The notes: a model not told the origin generated them from the letters alone. 64,000 bases of DNA from Olsenella uli DSM 7084 (GCF_000143845.1 NC_014363.1:1535186-1599185); one strand, 5' to 3'; numbered from the stretch's first letter, positions 34,177-43,554 are shown. Numbers and translations: made by a program.

Positions 34177-36018
34177 CTACTCGAGCTCGGACGAGCCCGT
34201 GTAGAGCTGCCAGTACTCGCCGCGCTGCGCCAACAGCTCCTCGTGCGTGCCGCGCTCGATGATGCGGCCGTGCTCCAGCACCATGATCGCATCGGCATTG
34301 CGCACGGTCGACAGGCGGTGCGCGATGACGAAGACGGTCCTCCCACGCATGAGGCCGTCCATGCCCCTCTCGATCAGGGCTTCGGTGCGGGTGTCGATGC
34401 TGCTCGTGGCCTCGTCCAGAATGAGGACCGGCGGGTCGGCGACCGCCGCACGGGCGATGGCGATCAGCTGGCGCTGGCCCTGGCTGAGGTTGGCTCCGTC
34501 TGCGGCCACCACCGTGTCGTAGCCCTTGGGCAGACGACTGATGAACGAGTCCGCGTTGGCGATGCGTGCCGCGTGCCTGACCTCCTCGTCGGTCGCATCG
34601 AGCCTGCCGAAGCGGATGTTGTCGGCGATCGTGCCGCTGAAGAGGTGCGTGTCCTGCAGCACGATGCCCAATGAGCGGCGCAGGCTTGCCTTGCTGATGT
34701 CGCGCACGTCGATGCCGTCATAGGTGATGACGCCGGAGCGCACGTCATAGAAGCGGTTGATGAGGTTCGTGATCGTGGTCTTTCCCGCACCGGTCGATCC
34801 CACGAACGCGATCTTCTGGCCCGGCTTGGCAAAGAGCGAGAGGCCCTCGAGCACCGTCTGCCCCTCGTCGTAGCCAAAGGTGACGTCGTAGAAGCGCACG
34901 TCGCCCGCAAGGGGGACGTTCTCGCCCAGCTCGGGGAAGTGCCAGCCCCAACCGGCGGCCCCTGCGGCCATGCGGTCGGCATCCAGCTCGTCGTCGCGCA
35001 CGAGCTGGATGGTGCCCCGGTCCAGCTCGCCCTCGCAGTCGAGGACCGCAAAGACCCTCTCGGCGCCCGCCAATGCGGTAAGCAGGAAGTTGCCCTGCTG
35101 CGTCAGCTGGTTGATGGGCATGGCTGCCTGACGCACGAAGACCAGGTATGACGCCAGGGCCCCCACGTCCAGCGTCGATCCCATCGCCAGAAGGGCACCC
35201 ACCATGGTGACGATGGCGATGTTGACGTACGAGACGGCGACGGTCACGGGGATCATCGTGGAGGCGTAGCCCTGGGCCATGGCACCGCTCTCGCGCATGA
35301 GCCCGTTCAGGAGGTCGAAGCCCTGCAGGCTCTGGGCCTCGTGGTTGAAGGTCTTGACGACCTTCTGGCCGCTCATCATCTCCTCCACGTAGCCGTCCAG
35401 CTCGCCCAGGGCCTGCTGCTGAGCCGCAAAGTAGTGCCCACTGCGATGGCCCGAGTAGCGCACGTAGAGCGCTATCGCCGCGTCGCAGGCCAGCGTGATG
35501 AGCGTAAGGCGCCAGTCCAGCACCACGAGCAGCGTGAAGGTACCCACCGTCTGGATGAGTGCCTGCACCGCGTTGGCGAAGCTGTTGTTGAGCGCCTCCG
35601 AGATGGTGTCGACGTCGTTGGTGAAGTAGCTCATGATGTCGCCATTGCGCATGCGGTCGAAGAACGACAGCGGCAGGCTCTCTATGTGGGCGAGAAGGTC
35701 ACGCCTGATGTCGTAGACGACCCTCTGCGCCGCACGGACCATGGTCTGGGTGTAACCCCAGGCAGCCAGGGAACCCAGCGCGTAGATGGCCGCCGTGAGG
35801 ATGACCAGGCGGACGAATCCCTGGTAGTCACCTGCGCCCACCGCGTTGACGACGGGCTTTATCATGTAGGTCCCCAGAAGTGCCGCAAGCCCGCTCGCCG
35901 TGACGAGCACCGCCACGGCCAGGAGCTGCACGCGCGCGTGGCCCATGTAGGCCAGAAGCGCCCGCAGCGTGTGGCGCAAGTCCCTCGGACGCGAGGGCGC
36001 CCCTCCCCTAGCAGCCAT
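34177..36018 (-). CDS. ABC exporter half-transporter, consensus ATPase site (partner 1)
   Basis: A 613-residue half-transporter: six transmembrane helices (about 35-340), then an ATPase domain with Walker A GSTGAGKTT, signature LSQGQRQLIAIARA, Walker B VLILDEATSSID and H-loop IAHRLST. All catalytic residues are present, including the Glu after Walker B. A segment of about 35 residues (RDDELDADRMAAGAAGWGWHF) is inserted between membrane and ATPase domains. The start ATG lies 11 bp inside the upstream partner gene, so the pair is co-translated. Heterodimeric exporters of this type move drugs, lipids or peptides. Confidence 0.93.
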   Translation of the reverse strand: MAARGGAPSRPRDLRHTLRALLAYMGHARVQLLAVAVLVTASGLAALLGTYMIKPVVNAVGAGDYQGFVRLVILTAAIYALGSLAAWGYTQTMVRAAQRVVYDIRRDLLAHIESLPLSFFDRMRNGDIMSYFTNDVDTISEALNNSFANAVQALIQTVGTFTLLVVLDWRLTLITLACDAAIALYVRYSGHRSGHYFAAQQQALGELDGYVEEMMSGQKVVKTFNHEAQSLQGFDLLNGLMRESGAMAQGYASTMIPVTVAVSYVNIAIVTMVGALLAMGSTLDVGALASYLVFVRQAAMPINQLTQQGNFLLTALAGAERVFAVLDCEGELDRGTIQLVRDDELDADRMAAGAAGWGWHFPELGENVPLAGDVRFYDVTFGYDEGQTVLEGLSLFAKPGQKIAFVGSTGAGKTTITNLINRFYDVRSGVITYDGIDVRDISKASLRRSLGIVLQDTHLFSGTIADNIRFGRLDATDEEVRHAARIANADSFISRLPKGYDTVVAADGANLSQGQRQLIAIARAAVADPPVLILDEATSSIDTRTEALIERGMDGLMRGRTVFVIAHRLSTVRNADAIMVLEHGRIIERGTHEELLAQRGEYWQLYTGSSELE

Positions 36019-37759
36019 CCACGACCCTCTCCCCGTGGATGCCCGATCCTATCTGAGACTCATAGAGCTCCTGATAGATGGGATCGCTTGCAAGCAGTTC
36101 GGCATGCGTGCCCACGGCGTGGACGCACCCGTCGTCCAGGATCACAATCTGGTCGCAGTCCATGACCGAGTTCACGCGCTGCGCCACGGTGATCTTCGTG
36201 ACGTCCGCAAGGCCCGCGAGCCCGGCACGGATCCTAGCATCGGTCGCCATGTCGACGGCGCTCAGCGAGTCGTCGAAGACCAGCACCTTGGGACGCTTGA
36301 GCAGGGTCCGCGCTATGGAGAGGCGCTGCCTCTGACCACCCGAGACGTTGTCGCCGCCCTGCCCCAGGTCCGCGTCGAGGCCACCTATGCGTTCGAGGAA
36401 CTCGTCCGCACAGGCGATGCGGCAGGCCTCGAGCAGCTCCGCGTCCGTGGCGTCGGGATTGCCCCAGCGCAGGTTGTCGCGGACCGTCCCCGAGAAGAGC
36501 ACGCTCCTCTGCAGGACGACGCCCACGGCATCGCGCAGGGCCGCGAGGTCGTAGTCGCGCACGTCTCGGCCACCCACGCGCACGGAGCCCGAGCTGACGT
36601 CGTACAGGCGTGCGACGAGCTGCACGAGGGACGACTTTCCCGAGCCCGTGGCCCCCAGCACGCCAATCGTGGACCCGGCGGGGAAGCTGAGGCTTATGTC
36701 CTCGAGAACGTCCTTTCGTGCGTCGGCATGATACTTGAAACTGACGTGGTCGAAGACGACCGAGCCGTCCGCGACGGTGGTGGCGGCACCCTCGGCCGAG
36801 CTGATCGCGGGCCTCTCGTCCAGGACCTCGCGCACGCGACGGATGCTCGTGAGGGCACGGGCCAGGAGCAGGAAGACGCCGGAGATCATCATCAGCGAGT
36901 TCATGATCTGCAGCACGTAGCTCATGAAGCCCGTGAGCGTGCCCACCTGCAGCTCGCCGACCAGGATCAGGTTGCCGCCAATCCAGAGGATGGACACGCA
37001 GGTCACGTACATCGACACCTGGAAGACGGGGGTGTTGAGCACGGCACCGCCAAAGGTGCGCGTCGCCGTGGTGGAGTAGGCCCTGTTGACCTCGTCGAAT
37101 CGCGCCTGCGTCCAGTCCTCGCGCACGAAGGCCTTGATGGCGCGGATGGCACGCAGGTCCTCCTGCAGAGCGTCATTGAGCCTGTCCATCACGCCTTGCA
37201 GCACTGCGTAGAGCGGGCCCACGTGACGCACGATGAGGAAGAGCACCACCGCAAGAAACGGCAGGACGACGCAGAAGATCACGGCGAGGCGAGCGCTCAT
37301 CACGAACGAGAGCACCAGGCCCATCACGAGCATGGACGGACCGCGCAGCATGGGTCGAAAGCCCATGACCAAGGCGTTCTGGATCACCGTGACGTCGGTG
37401 GTCATGCGCGTCACGAGGGACGAGGACTCGAAGGAGTCCAGGTTGGAGAAGGCGAAGTCCTGGATGTGGGCAAACTCGGCGCGGCGCAGGTTGGCGCCCA
37501 GACCCATGGCAGCACGGGCCGAGAGGCGCGCGTAGCCGCCGCCCAGGGCAAGCGCCGCCAGCGCGCAGCCCAGCATGGCCGCCCCGCGGGTCCAGACGAT
37601 GGAGGCGTCACCTGTCGCGAGCCCGTCATCGATGATGGAGGCCATCAGGAGCGGGATCAGCAGCTCGAGCACCGACTCGAAGAAGACGCAGATGCCCGCA
37701 CCCACAAAGTCACGCCGATAGGGGCCAAAGCTTCGCGCGATGAACGCAATGTCACCCAC
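36008..37759 (-). CDS. ABC exporter half-transporter with degenerate ATPase residues (partner 2)
   Basis: A 583-residue half-transporter with six transmembrane helices and an ATPase domain. Walker A is GATGSGKSS and the signature VSGGQRQRLSIARTLL is intact, but the catalytic Glu is Asp (LVFDDSLSAVD) and the H-loop His is Gln (ITVAQRVNS). Such changes are the mark of the degenerate half in asymmetric heterodimers like BmrCD or TM287/288. The start is GTG 37759, nine bases after GGAGG. It is the first gene of the pair; a repeated TAAYCGATTT element (37834-37856) lies just upstream. Confidence 0.93.
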   Translation of the reverse strand: MGDIAFIARSFGPYRRDFVGAGICVFFESVLELLIPLLMASIIDDGLATGDASIVWTRGAAMLGCALAALALGGGYARLSARAAMGLGANLRRAEFAHIQDFAFSNLDSFESSSLVTRMTTDVTVIQNALVMGFRPMLRGPSMLVMGLVLSFVMSARLAVIFCVVLPFLAVVLFLIVRHVGPLYAVLQGVMDRLNDALQEDLRAIRAIKAFVREDWTQARFDEVNRAYSTTATRTFGGAVLNTPVFQVSMYVTCVSILWIGGNLILVGELQVGTLTGFMSYVLQIMNSLMMISGVFLLLARALTSIRRVREVLDERPAISSAEGAATTVADGSVVFDHVSFKYHADARKDVLEDISLSFPAGSTIGVLGATGSGKSSLVQLVARLYDVSSGSVRVGGRDVRDYDLAALRDAVGVVLQRSVLFSGTVRDNLRWGNPDATDAELLEACRIACADEFLERIGGLDADLGQGGDNVSGGQRQRLSIARTLLKRPKVLVFDDSLSAVDMATDARIRAGLAGLADVTKITVAQRVNSVMDCDQIVILDDGCVHAVGTHAELLASDPIYQELYESQIGSGIHGERVVDGC

Positions 37760-37833
37760 GGACGGCCACCTCCTCGCACCGAGCCAGGACGTTGCTCTCG
37801 GGCGGAGGCGCTCCTTGCTACAGGGGATTTCTT

Positions 37834-37856
37834 TAACCGATTTTTCTAATCGATTT
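37834..37856. promoter_or_regulatory. Direct-repeat element upstream of the ABC exporter pair
   Basis: TAACCGATTT (37834-37843) and TAATCGATTT (37847-37856) form a direct repeat with 13-bp period in an AT-rich stretch between the divergent exporter pair and XRE regulator. Two such half sites could bind a dimeric regulator. A -10 box TACAAT (37931-37936) serves the plus-strand gene. Confidence 0.4.
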
Positions 37857-37970
37857 CTTTGTCACCCAAACGATATGCCTGTTGGCTGGCATGTCAACTC
37901 ATGTGGTGATGCGGTGTACAGAGACTGCCGTACAATCGAAGAGAGCTTTCGTTGATAGGCGGGAGGATCC

Positions 37971-38945
37971 ATGGACGCAAAGTCGCTCAGCAGCAGGATC
38001 TCGAGTCATCGACGCGTACTTGGAATGACACAGGCTGCCTTGGCACAGATGCTTGGCGTAAGTGACAAAGCTGTAAGTAGGTGGGAACGAGGAGTAGGGT
38101 TCCCCGACGTTACATTACTTGAACCCTTAGCAACAGCCTTACAAATTGATTTGAGCGAATTAGTTATCGGCCCATGCGAGGTTGGCGCCTGCACCGAGGA
38201 TGCCCACACTGAAACGGCTGATGCCGAGGAATCTAACGATAAGGGTGCCAGCGTCGAGGAAATCTCGAAAGACACTCCTCTTAATCAACCATACGTAGAC
38301 AGAGTGACACAGTCAGGCATAGCTTTGCGAACTGATAGGCTATCGAAAACATCAACAGCACCAGAAAAGAGACCGACGCTAGGTAAAAGACGACGTCTCG
38401 TCAAAGCTGCTGCATATATTGCAGCAGCTACGTTTACGGCATTAATTGCAGCGTCTGCTGCCATCAGCTTGAGATCTCCATCAGAGGAGAATGTAATCGC
38501 ATCAAACACGACAGCGGGAGGTTTCATAAACTCCGAGGGGCATGACGGCGTACCGTCAGCAAATACCAGCTCAAGCAACAACTCAAACGATAAATATGTA
38601 TCCGAAGAAGACGGGGAGCTTGCACGTGAACAACAGGAATGGCGTGTTGCAAATCATATAGACACGAGCGAAGACCTAGAGTGGGATGCCGTCACACGAG
38701 ATGGTATAACCGCTTTTGCTGCAGAGGTTAAGGTTCGTAATGTCTGTCAGACATCGTGTGATAAAACATTCGATCCTGACCTAGTTTCTGGCATAACAAA
38801 GCTGCGCCTCTCTGAGGACAAAGCGCAGCTTCAAATCGAAATTCAGGGAACATATATCGATGGCTCACACGGTACCTGCACGGCGATAGTAGTGGGTAAC
38901 GAAGCAGAGCCTTACGTGCAGGAGCTACAAATCAGACATGTATAA
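37971..38945 (+). CDS. XRE-family regulator with transmembrane helix and outer domain
   Basis: A 324-residue protein. An N-terminal Cro/C1-type helix-turn-helix (about 7-62) with MTQAALAQMLGVSDKAVSRWERG is followed by an acidic linker, a basic cluster GKRRRLVK, one transmembrane helix (about 143-167) and an outward domain of about 155 residues with a Cys pair (VCQTSCDK) and a third Cys. The layout suggests direct signalling across the membrane, sensing something outside or the state of an exported product. Base composition is clearly AT-richer than the flanks. The start follows GGGAGGATCC. Next on the other strand are a secreted peptide and a transporter, with which it likely forms a unit. 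Confidence 0.85.
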   Translation: MDAKSLSSRISSHRRVLGMTQAALAQMLGVSDKAVSRWERGVGFPDVTLLEPLATALQIDLSELVIGPCEVGACTEDAHTETADAEESNDKGASVEEISKDTPLNQPYVDRVTQSGIALRTDRLSKTSTAPEKRPTLGKRRRLVKAAAYIAAATFTALIAASAAISLRSPSEENVIASNTTAGGFINSEGHDGVPSANTSSSNNSNDKYVSEEDGELAREQQEWRVANHIDTSEDLEWDAVTRDGITAFAAEVKVRNVCQTSCDKTFDPDLVSGITKLRLSEDKAQLQIEIQGTYIDGSHGTCTAIVVGNEAEPYVQELQIRHV

Positions 38946-38957
38946 GAATAGGTATAT

Positions 38958-39299
38958 CTACCATACCTTGTAGTTACACCTATACCTTGAAATATTTCCA
39001 TAGTCACCTTTGGGCGAATATCCCATGTATGATTCAACGAACGAATCACTGAGGCGTGCATATGAGTGTGTATAAGTAAGTTTTTTATATGTCTTTAGAA
39101 ACCCCGATACGTAAGATCCACTCGCGCTAGATGGCTTGAAGTTGCAGTAGGTATCAAGAACGTCTGCCATCGGAGCTCTAAGAATAGGCGACGCAGCATA
39201 AGCCGTGCTTGGAATAGAGAGCGCTACGCTGGCGGCAACCAAGAACGCTCCCCAAATTACTACAAACCTACGAGATATACACTTTGTTGATGACATCAT
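38958..39299 (-). CDS. Small secreted two-cysteine peptide, bacteriocin-like candidate
   Basis: A 113-residue precursor not recognised from any family. A Sec signal peptide (basic CISRR, then VVIWGAFLVAASVALS) has a likely cleavage site after STAYA (residue 35). The mature part of about 78 residues has just two cysteines, Cys52 and Cys108, each in a near-identical setting (YCNFK and RCNYK), with many Tyr, Ser and Gly and a C-terminal KVW. A single disulfide could close the chain into a loop. It is followed 13 bp later by a fused ABC transporter and preceded by a convergent membrane-bound regulator; size, signal and context resemble lactococcin 972-type bacteriocin systems, but no sequence match is claimed. 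Confidence 0.72.
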   Translation of the reverse strand: MMSSTKCISRRFVVIWGAFLVAASVALSIPSTAYAASPILRAPMADVLDTYCNFKPSSASGSYVSGFLKTYKKLTYTHSYARLSDSFVESYMGYSPKGDYGNISRYRCNYKVW

Positions 39300-39312
39300 T
39301 TTTTACCTCTTC

Positions 39313-41226
39313 TCAACTTTTTTCAGTTTCCGCACTAGCTGCTTGTCCCTCCTCTCTCATCCCGTATGTCTCCTCAAACACGATGTGTGAAGGGTTGTCC
39401 CGCCTCACGAGCACCGGGCCTTCATGAACGAAGAGAATGAGCTGGTCGCAAAGCTCGTCCACGTTATCAAGCAAGTGCGAGGACATAACAATACAGGTGC
39501 CATTGGCACGTAGTTGCCGGATGAGGCTCGAGAGCAGAAAAGTCTTTTGTGGGTCGAGTGCATTCATGGGCTCATCAAGCAGCAGATAGCGTACCTGCGC
39601 CATACGCGCCATGGCAATCGTCACCTGCTGGCACATGCCCTGAGAGAGCTTCGTGACACGACGGTCGAGAAAGCCCGAGATCCCGCACTCGCGAGCAACA
39701 TCATCGACATCCAGCGACGATTGCCAGGCGCTTCTCGCAAGCTCGAGGTGCTCCCGTACCGTTGCCCCTTCGCAGAGCATACCGCCCTCACCGGGAACAT
39801 AGAGTGCCATGCGCCTGAATGCCGCATCCTCACAAGAGATACCATTGGCGGTTGTCGCACCGCGCCGCAGGCAGATTCTCTCGCCCACAAGAGCGCGCAT
39901 GAGGGTGGTCTTGCCGCAACCGTTCGGCGCGATAATGCCGATTGACGAGCCTTCTGCTAGTACTAGGTTCACGCTGGGAAAGAGCATCCTGCCACGATAC
40001 CCTACGGCTATACCATCTGCCACAAGCGCGTGTTGTGCAGCAACTTTTGCATGGATTCCGGATTGCGCATGTGCTGCTGCGTGGGCATTCTCGCTGATAG
40101 TTCGTTGCACCCGAATGCGAGACATCGCGCCGCGCACTACGAGTACAACCACAGAAATAAGGACCGTACACGCTACCAGCACCACGAGCGCATCAAAGAT
40201 CGTCAGTCTCTCCAACGGCATGCTGTCGTGACCGATTGCGTACATTGGGCGCCCCACAATATCCGAAATACGCAGGTATGTGATAGGCAGCCAACGAATA
40301 CTGCCCGCAAGAGGCGAGGTGGTACCAAACAGATCAGGAACCATGGGCGATAGCGCAAGGACGCCCGCCAACGCAGCCCCCACAACAGGCCTTCTTGTAG
40401 CAACAAGGGCTGCGCAGGACACAGAGCTCAAGAAAAGGGTCGACGCTGCCACGAGCACAAGAATCTTAAGCGCCATAGCACCTAGGGTCGTGGTGACGAT
40501 CTCTCCTCCCTGAAACAGTGCGATGGGATACTCGGGACTGCCAAGCCCATTGCGCAGCGCAAAAGAAACAAGACAGGGCAGCAGGGAAATTAAAGCCACC
40601 ATGATGGCGACGAGGGACGAGGCTAACCACGCATCGAAGAAGTAGCGCCACTCAGGCAAAGGAAGCCGACCCGCCAGACGGTCCTTGTCTATCGCCCTTG
40701 CGCAGAGCGCTGCCGTCGCGATGGCAGGGACAAGCCACAATGTACCCGGTACCCACGAGAAAGCATCAACGAAGTAATAAAGTGCCGTCTCTTCTTGCTC
40801 TGAACCGAACACCTGCACACCATCGTACGAACTAAGTAGGTGAGCGTAAGTGGAGAGAAACTCCATATCCTGCCTGTCAGCCGAGAGGTAACCTGCGTCA
40901 TACTCCTTCAGCTGCACGTCATAGTAACTGGCGAAGTAGCTTAGACGTTCCTGGTCACTTTGCGCGGAAACCACACTGCGCAGCAGCTCACGCTCCTTGT
41001 TGGTATATGCCAGCAGTTCTGCGGGAGCCGTATCGTAGGCTCCAGAAGACACACCTTCATCAAGAATTTGCAGGGTTTCTCGCGCGCTCGCACTATCAAA
41101 GTTGTAACTCATCCCACTTGCGTCGAACATGAGGGGCATGGCAAACGCGAGTGCAAGGATAATCGCCAGCGCGTAAGGAATGGGATTTCTCAGCAGGATG
41201 CGAACGAGGAACCTGGTACGACTCAT
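39313..41226 (-). CDS. ABC-2-like transporter with permease and ATPase fused
   Basis: A 637-residue protein. The N-terminal half has one helix (about 13-33), an outer domain of about 120 residues, then a block of five or six helices (about 150-365). The C-terminal half is an ATPase with Walker A APNGCGKTT, signature LSQGMCQQV, Walker B LLLDEPMNALD and HLLDNVDEL. The NPA order (membrane then ATPase) in one chain is unusual for ABC-2 systems, which normally use separate genes. It starts at the ATG after GGGAGG; an upstream in-frame start is poorly spaced. Transcription runs from this gene toward the peptide gene 13 bp downstream, so they likely share a message: export of, or immunity to, the peptide. 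Confidence 0.82.
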   Translation of the reverse strand: MSRTRFLVRILLRNPIPYALAIILALAFAMPLMFDASGMSYNFDSASARETLQILDEGVSSGAYDTAPAELLAYTNKERELLRSVVSAQSDQERLSYFASYYDVQLKEYDAGYLSADRQDMEFLSTYAHLLSSYDGVQVFGSEQEETALYYFVDAFSWVPGTLWLVPAIATAALCARAIDKDRLAGRLPLPEWRYFFDAWLASSLVAIMVALISLLPCLVSFALRNGLGSPEYPIALFQGGEIVTTTLGAMALKILVLVAASTLFLSSVSCAALVATRRPVVGAALAGVLALSPMVPDLFGTTSPLAGSIRWLPITYLRISDIVGRPMYAIGHDSMPLERLTIFDALVVLVACTVLISVVVLVVRGAMSRIRVQRTISENAHAAAHAQSGIHAKVAAQHALVADGIAVGYRGRMLFPSVNLVLAEGSSIGIIAPNGCGKTTLMRALVGERICLRRGATTANGISCEDAAFRRMALYVPGEGGMLCEGATVREHLELARSAWQSSLDVDDVARECGISGFLDRRVTKLSQGMCQQVTIAMARMAQVRYLLLDEPMNALDPQKTFLLSSLIRQLRANGTCIVMSSHLLDNVDELCDQLILFVHEGPVLVRRDNPSHIVFEETYGMREEGQAASAETEKS

Positions 41227-41453
41227 AGCTGCCTCCCTCATCGTAACTAGGGCGAGCGTAGTACGACGAGCCTATGGCGGCAATCTACGATCCGTTGACG
41301 GGATAACGGCTATCATCTATGGGTCGTTACCTGGTCATTCTCAGATGCGTTGAGCGTATGCGAATGACGCGCAGGTAGTGCGAGCGGTGCATGAGAAGCG
41401 CACGGGCAGTGCGCGAGAAACACGCGGGCGGTGCGTCCAAAACTGTTTTGCAA

Positions 41454-41579
41454 CTTTCCGGGCGTTTGCCCAGGAAAGATTTTGCCCATTGGAGCAACTT
41501 CCTGCGGGAAGTTGCTCGTTTTACAAAGAATGACTGGTAGACGGTGGTGCGAGTTTTACAACTTTCTGCAGAAAGTTGT
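41454..41579. repeat. Three related hairpins with CAACTTTC-type arms
   Basis: Hairpin 1 (about 41454-41478) pairs CTTTCC with GGAAAG; hairpin 2 (41492-41517) pairs GAGCAACTTCC with GGAAGTTGCTC around TGCG; hairpin 3 (41558-41579) is the perfect palindrome ACAACTTTCTGCAGAAAGTTGT (22 nt, arms ACAACTTTCTG and CAGAAAGTTGT). All share a CAACTTYC core. They occupy the gap between the fused ABC gene start and the aspS stop. The rest of 41227-41684 has GC-rich partial repeats and no gene. Confidence 0.75.
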
Positions 41580-41684
41580 TCGCTTGGGAGGCGCGGACAT
41601 GGAGCATGCGGATGGTGGCGCGCGGGGTGCGGCTAAAATCCGAACCCCGGCACGCACCCCCACGCGCTACGCTCTTCTCCCCTG

Positions 41685-43454
41685 CTACAGCAAGCGGAGC
41701 GAGACCTCCTTGAGCTGGCGACCGGACACCTCGCCCGGCGCGTCGCTCATCAGGTCCGAGCCGCTCGAGGTCTTGGGGAACGCCATGACCTCGCGGATGG
41801 AGTCCGATCCCGCAAGCAGCATGCACACGCGATCGAGTCCCAGCGCGAAGCCGCCCATGGGGGGCGCACCGAACTTCAGGGCCTCCATGAGGAAGCCGAA
41901 CTGCTCCCGTGCGCGCTCCTCGGTGAAGCCCAGCTTCTCCAGGATGCGCATCTGCAGGTCGGCATCGTGGATGCGCATGCCGCCGCCGCCCGCCTCGAAG
42001 CCGTCCATCACGAAGTCGTAGGTGTGAGAGCCCACGGAGAGCGGGTCTGCGTCCAGGAGCTCGACGTCCGCCTCCATCGGCTGGGTGAAGGGCTGGTGCT
42101 CGGCGGCATAGGCACCGCGATCCTCGTCCCAGTGGAAGAGCGGGAAGTCCACCACCCACAGGAAGTCGTGCCCCTCCCGCACGAGACCGAGCGCATCGGC
42201 CATGTGGCTGCGCATGCCGCCCAGGATCTCGTCGGCCGCAAGGCGGCCCTCGACGGCAAACATCACCAGGTCACCTGGCTCGACGTCCATCTCGGCCCTC
42301 AGGGCCGCCATCTCCTCGTCCGAGAAGAACTTGACGATGGGGCTCGTGACGCTGCCGTCCTCTCTGAAGGCGATGTAGGCCAGGCCCCTCGCGCCGAAGG
42401 CAGACGCGACGTCCGCCAGCTTGTCGATCTGGGCGCGGGGCCACTTGCCGGCGCCCTTTGCGTTGATGGCCTTGACGTAGGTCTTGGGATCGGTGGCGGC
42501 GCTGGAGAAGAGCTTGAACTTGGACGACGAGAAGATCTGCGTCACGTCATGGAGCTCCATGCCGAAGCGGGTGTCGGGCTTGTCGGTGCCGTAGGTGTCC
42601 ATGGCCTCCCAGTACGGCAGGCGGCGCAGGGGCAGCTGCATCTGGACGCCCACCTTGGAGAAGGCCTCGGCGAGGACGTCCTCGAGCGCGGCCATGACGT
42701 CGTCCTGCTCGACGAAGCTCATCTCGACGTCCACCTGCGTGAACTCGGGCTGTCGGTCGGCCCTCAGGTCCTCGTCGCGGAAGCACTTGGCGACCTGGTA
42801 GTAGCGCTCGACGCCACCCACCATGAGCAGCTGCTTGAGCAGCTGCGGAGACTGCGGCAGCGCATAGAAGTGACCTGGCTGCGTGCGGCTCGGCACCAGG
42901 AAGTCGCGGGCGCCCTCGGGCGTGGACTTGAAGAGGGCTGGCGTCTCCACCTCCATGAACGCACGGTCGTGGAGGGCCTGGCGGATGGCGAAGGTGAAGT
43001 CGGAGCGCAGCCTGAGGTTCGCCATCATCTTGGGGCGACGAATGTCCAGATAGCGATAGCGAAGACGCACGTCCTCGGCGGCGTCCACATGGTCCTCGAT
43101 CTGGAAGGCGGGGGTCCTTGCGGTGTTGAGCACCTCGATCTCCGAGACAAGCACCTCGATCTGACCCGTGGCGAGCTTTTCGTTGGCCTGCCCCTCGGGG
43201 CGCTCGCGCACGGTGCCCACGACCTTGATGGGCCACTCCGAGCGGATGGTCTCCGCCGTGTGGAACGCGATGCCACCGGAATGCTCGGGGTCGAAGGAGA
43301 CCTGCGTGACGCCCGCACGGTCGCGCAGGTCGACGAAGATCAGGCCACCGTGGTCGCGGCGATGCCATACCCAACCGGTAAGTGCAACCTCGCGCCCGAT
43401 GTCCTCGCGTCGCAGCTCGCCACAGGTATGGGTATGCATGCTGTGGGAATCCAT
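41685..43454 (-). CDS. aspS: Aspartyl-tRNA synthetase
   Basis: A 589-residue class II synthetase of the bacterial type, which charges tRNA-Asp with aspartate. An N-terminal OB-fold (about 10-110, GWVWHRRDHGGLIFVDLRDR) precedes motif 1, motif 2 (FRDEDLRADRQPEFTQVDVEMSF), the GAD insertion (about 290-420) and motif 3 (GAPPMGGFALGLDRV). The start ATG follows GGGAGG. A candidate promoter lies at 43549-43554. It is a single gene, bounded downstream by the hairpin cluster at 41454-41579. Confidence 0.96.
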   Translation of the reverse strand: MDSHSMHTHTCGELRREDIGREVALTGWVWHRRDHGGLIFVDLRDRAGVTQVSFDPEHSGGIAFHTAETIRSEWPIKVVGTVRERPEGQANEKLATGQIEVLVSEIEVLNTARTPAFQIEDHVDAAEDVRLRYRYLDIRRPKMMANLRLRSDFTFAIRQALHDRAFMEVETPALFKSTPEGARDFLVPSRTQPGHFYALPQSPQLLKQLLMVGGVERYYQVAKCFRDEDLRADRQPEFTQVDVEMSFVEQDDVMAALEDVLAEAFSKVGVQMQLPLRRLPYWEAMDTYGTDKPDTRFGMELHDVTQIFSSSKFKLFSSAATDPKTYVKAINAKGAGKWPRAQIDKLADVASAFGARGLAYIAFREDGSVTSPIVKFFSDEEMAALRAEMDVEPGDLVMFAVEGRLAADEILGGMRSHMADALGLVREGHDFLWVVDFPLFHWDEDRGAYAAEHQPFTQPMEADVELLDADPLSVGSHTYDFVMDGFEAGGGGMRIHDADLQMRILEKLGFTEERAREQFGFLMEALKFGAPPMGGFALGLDRVCMLLAGSDSIREVMAFPKTSSGSDLMSDAPGEVSGRQLKEVSLRLL

Positions 43455-43548
43455 GTGAATCCTCCCGTCTCTGCCGCCCCGTGCCGTGCGGGCGGGCTCC
43501 CAGCAGACAGCGCGCCGGCGTAGACGGCGTCGGCGCACAGGGTTTCAC

Positions 43549-43554
43549 ATAATA
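43549..43554 (-). promoter_or_regulatory. Extended -10 box of the aspS promoter
   Basis: On the minus strand TGCTATTAT forms an extended -10 (TGnTATTAT) about 95 bp before the aspS start. No good -35 box was seen, which fits an extended -10 promoter. Confidence 0.4.

Noticed and set aside
41967-43523. Plus-strand open frame of 518 codons opposite aspS
   Set aside because: Antisense to an intact aspartyl-tRNA synthetase; no recognisable domain or ribosome site.
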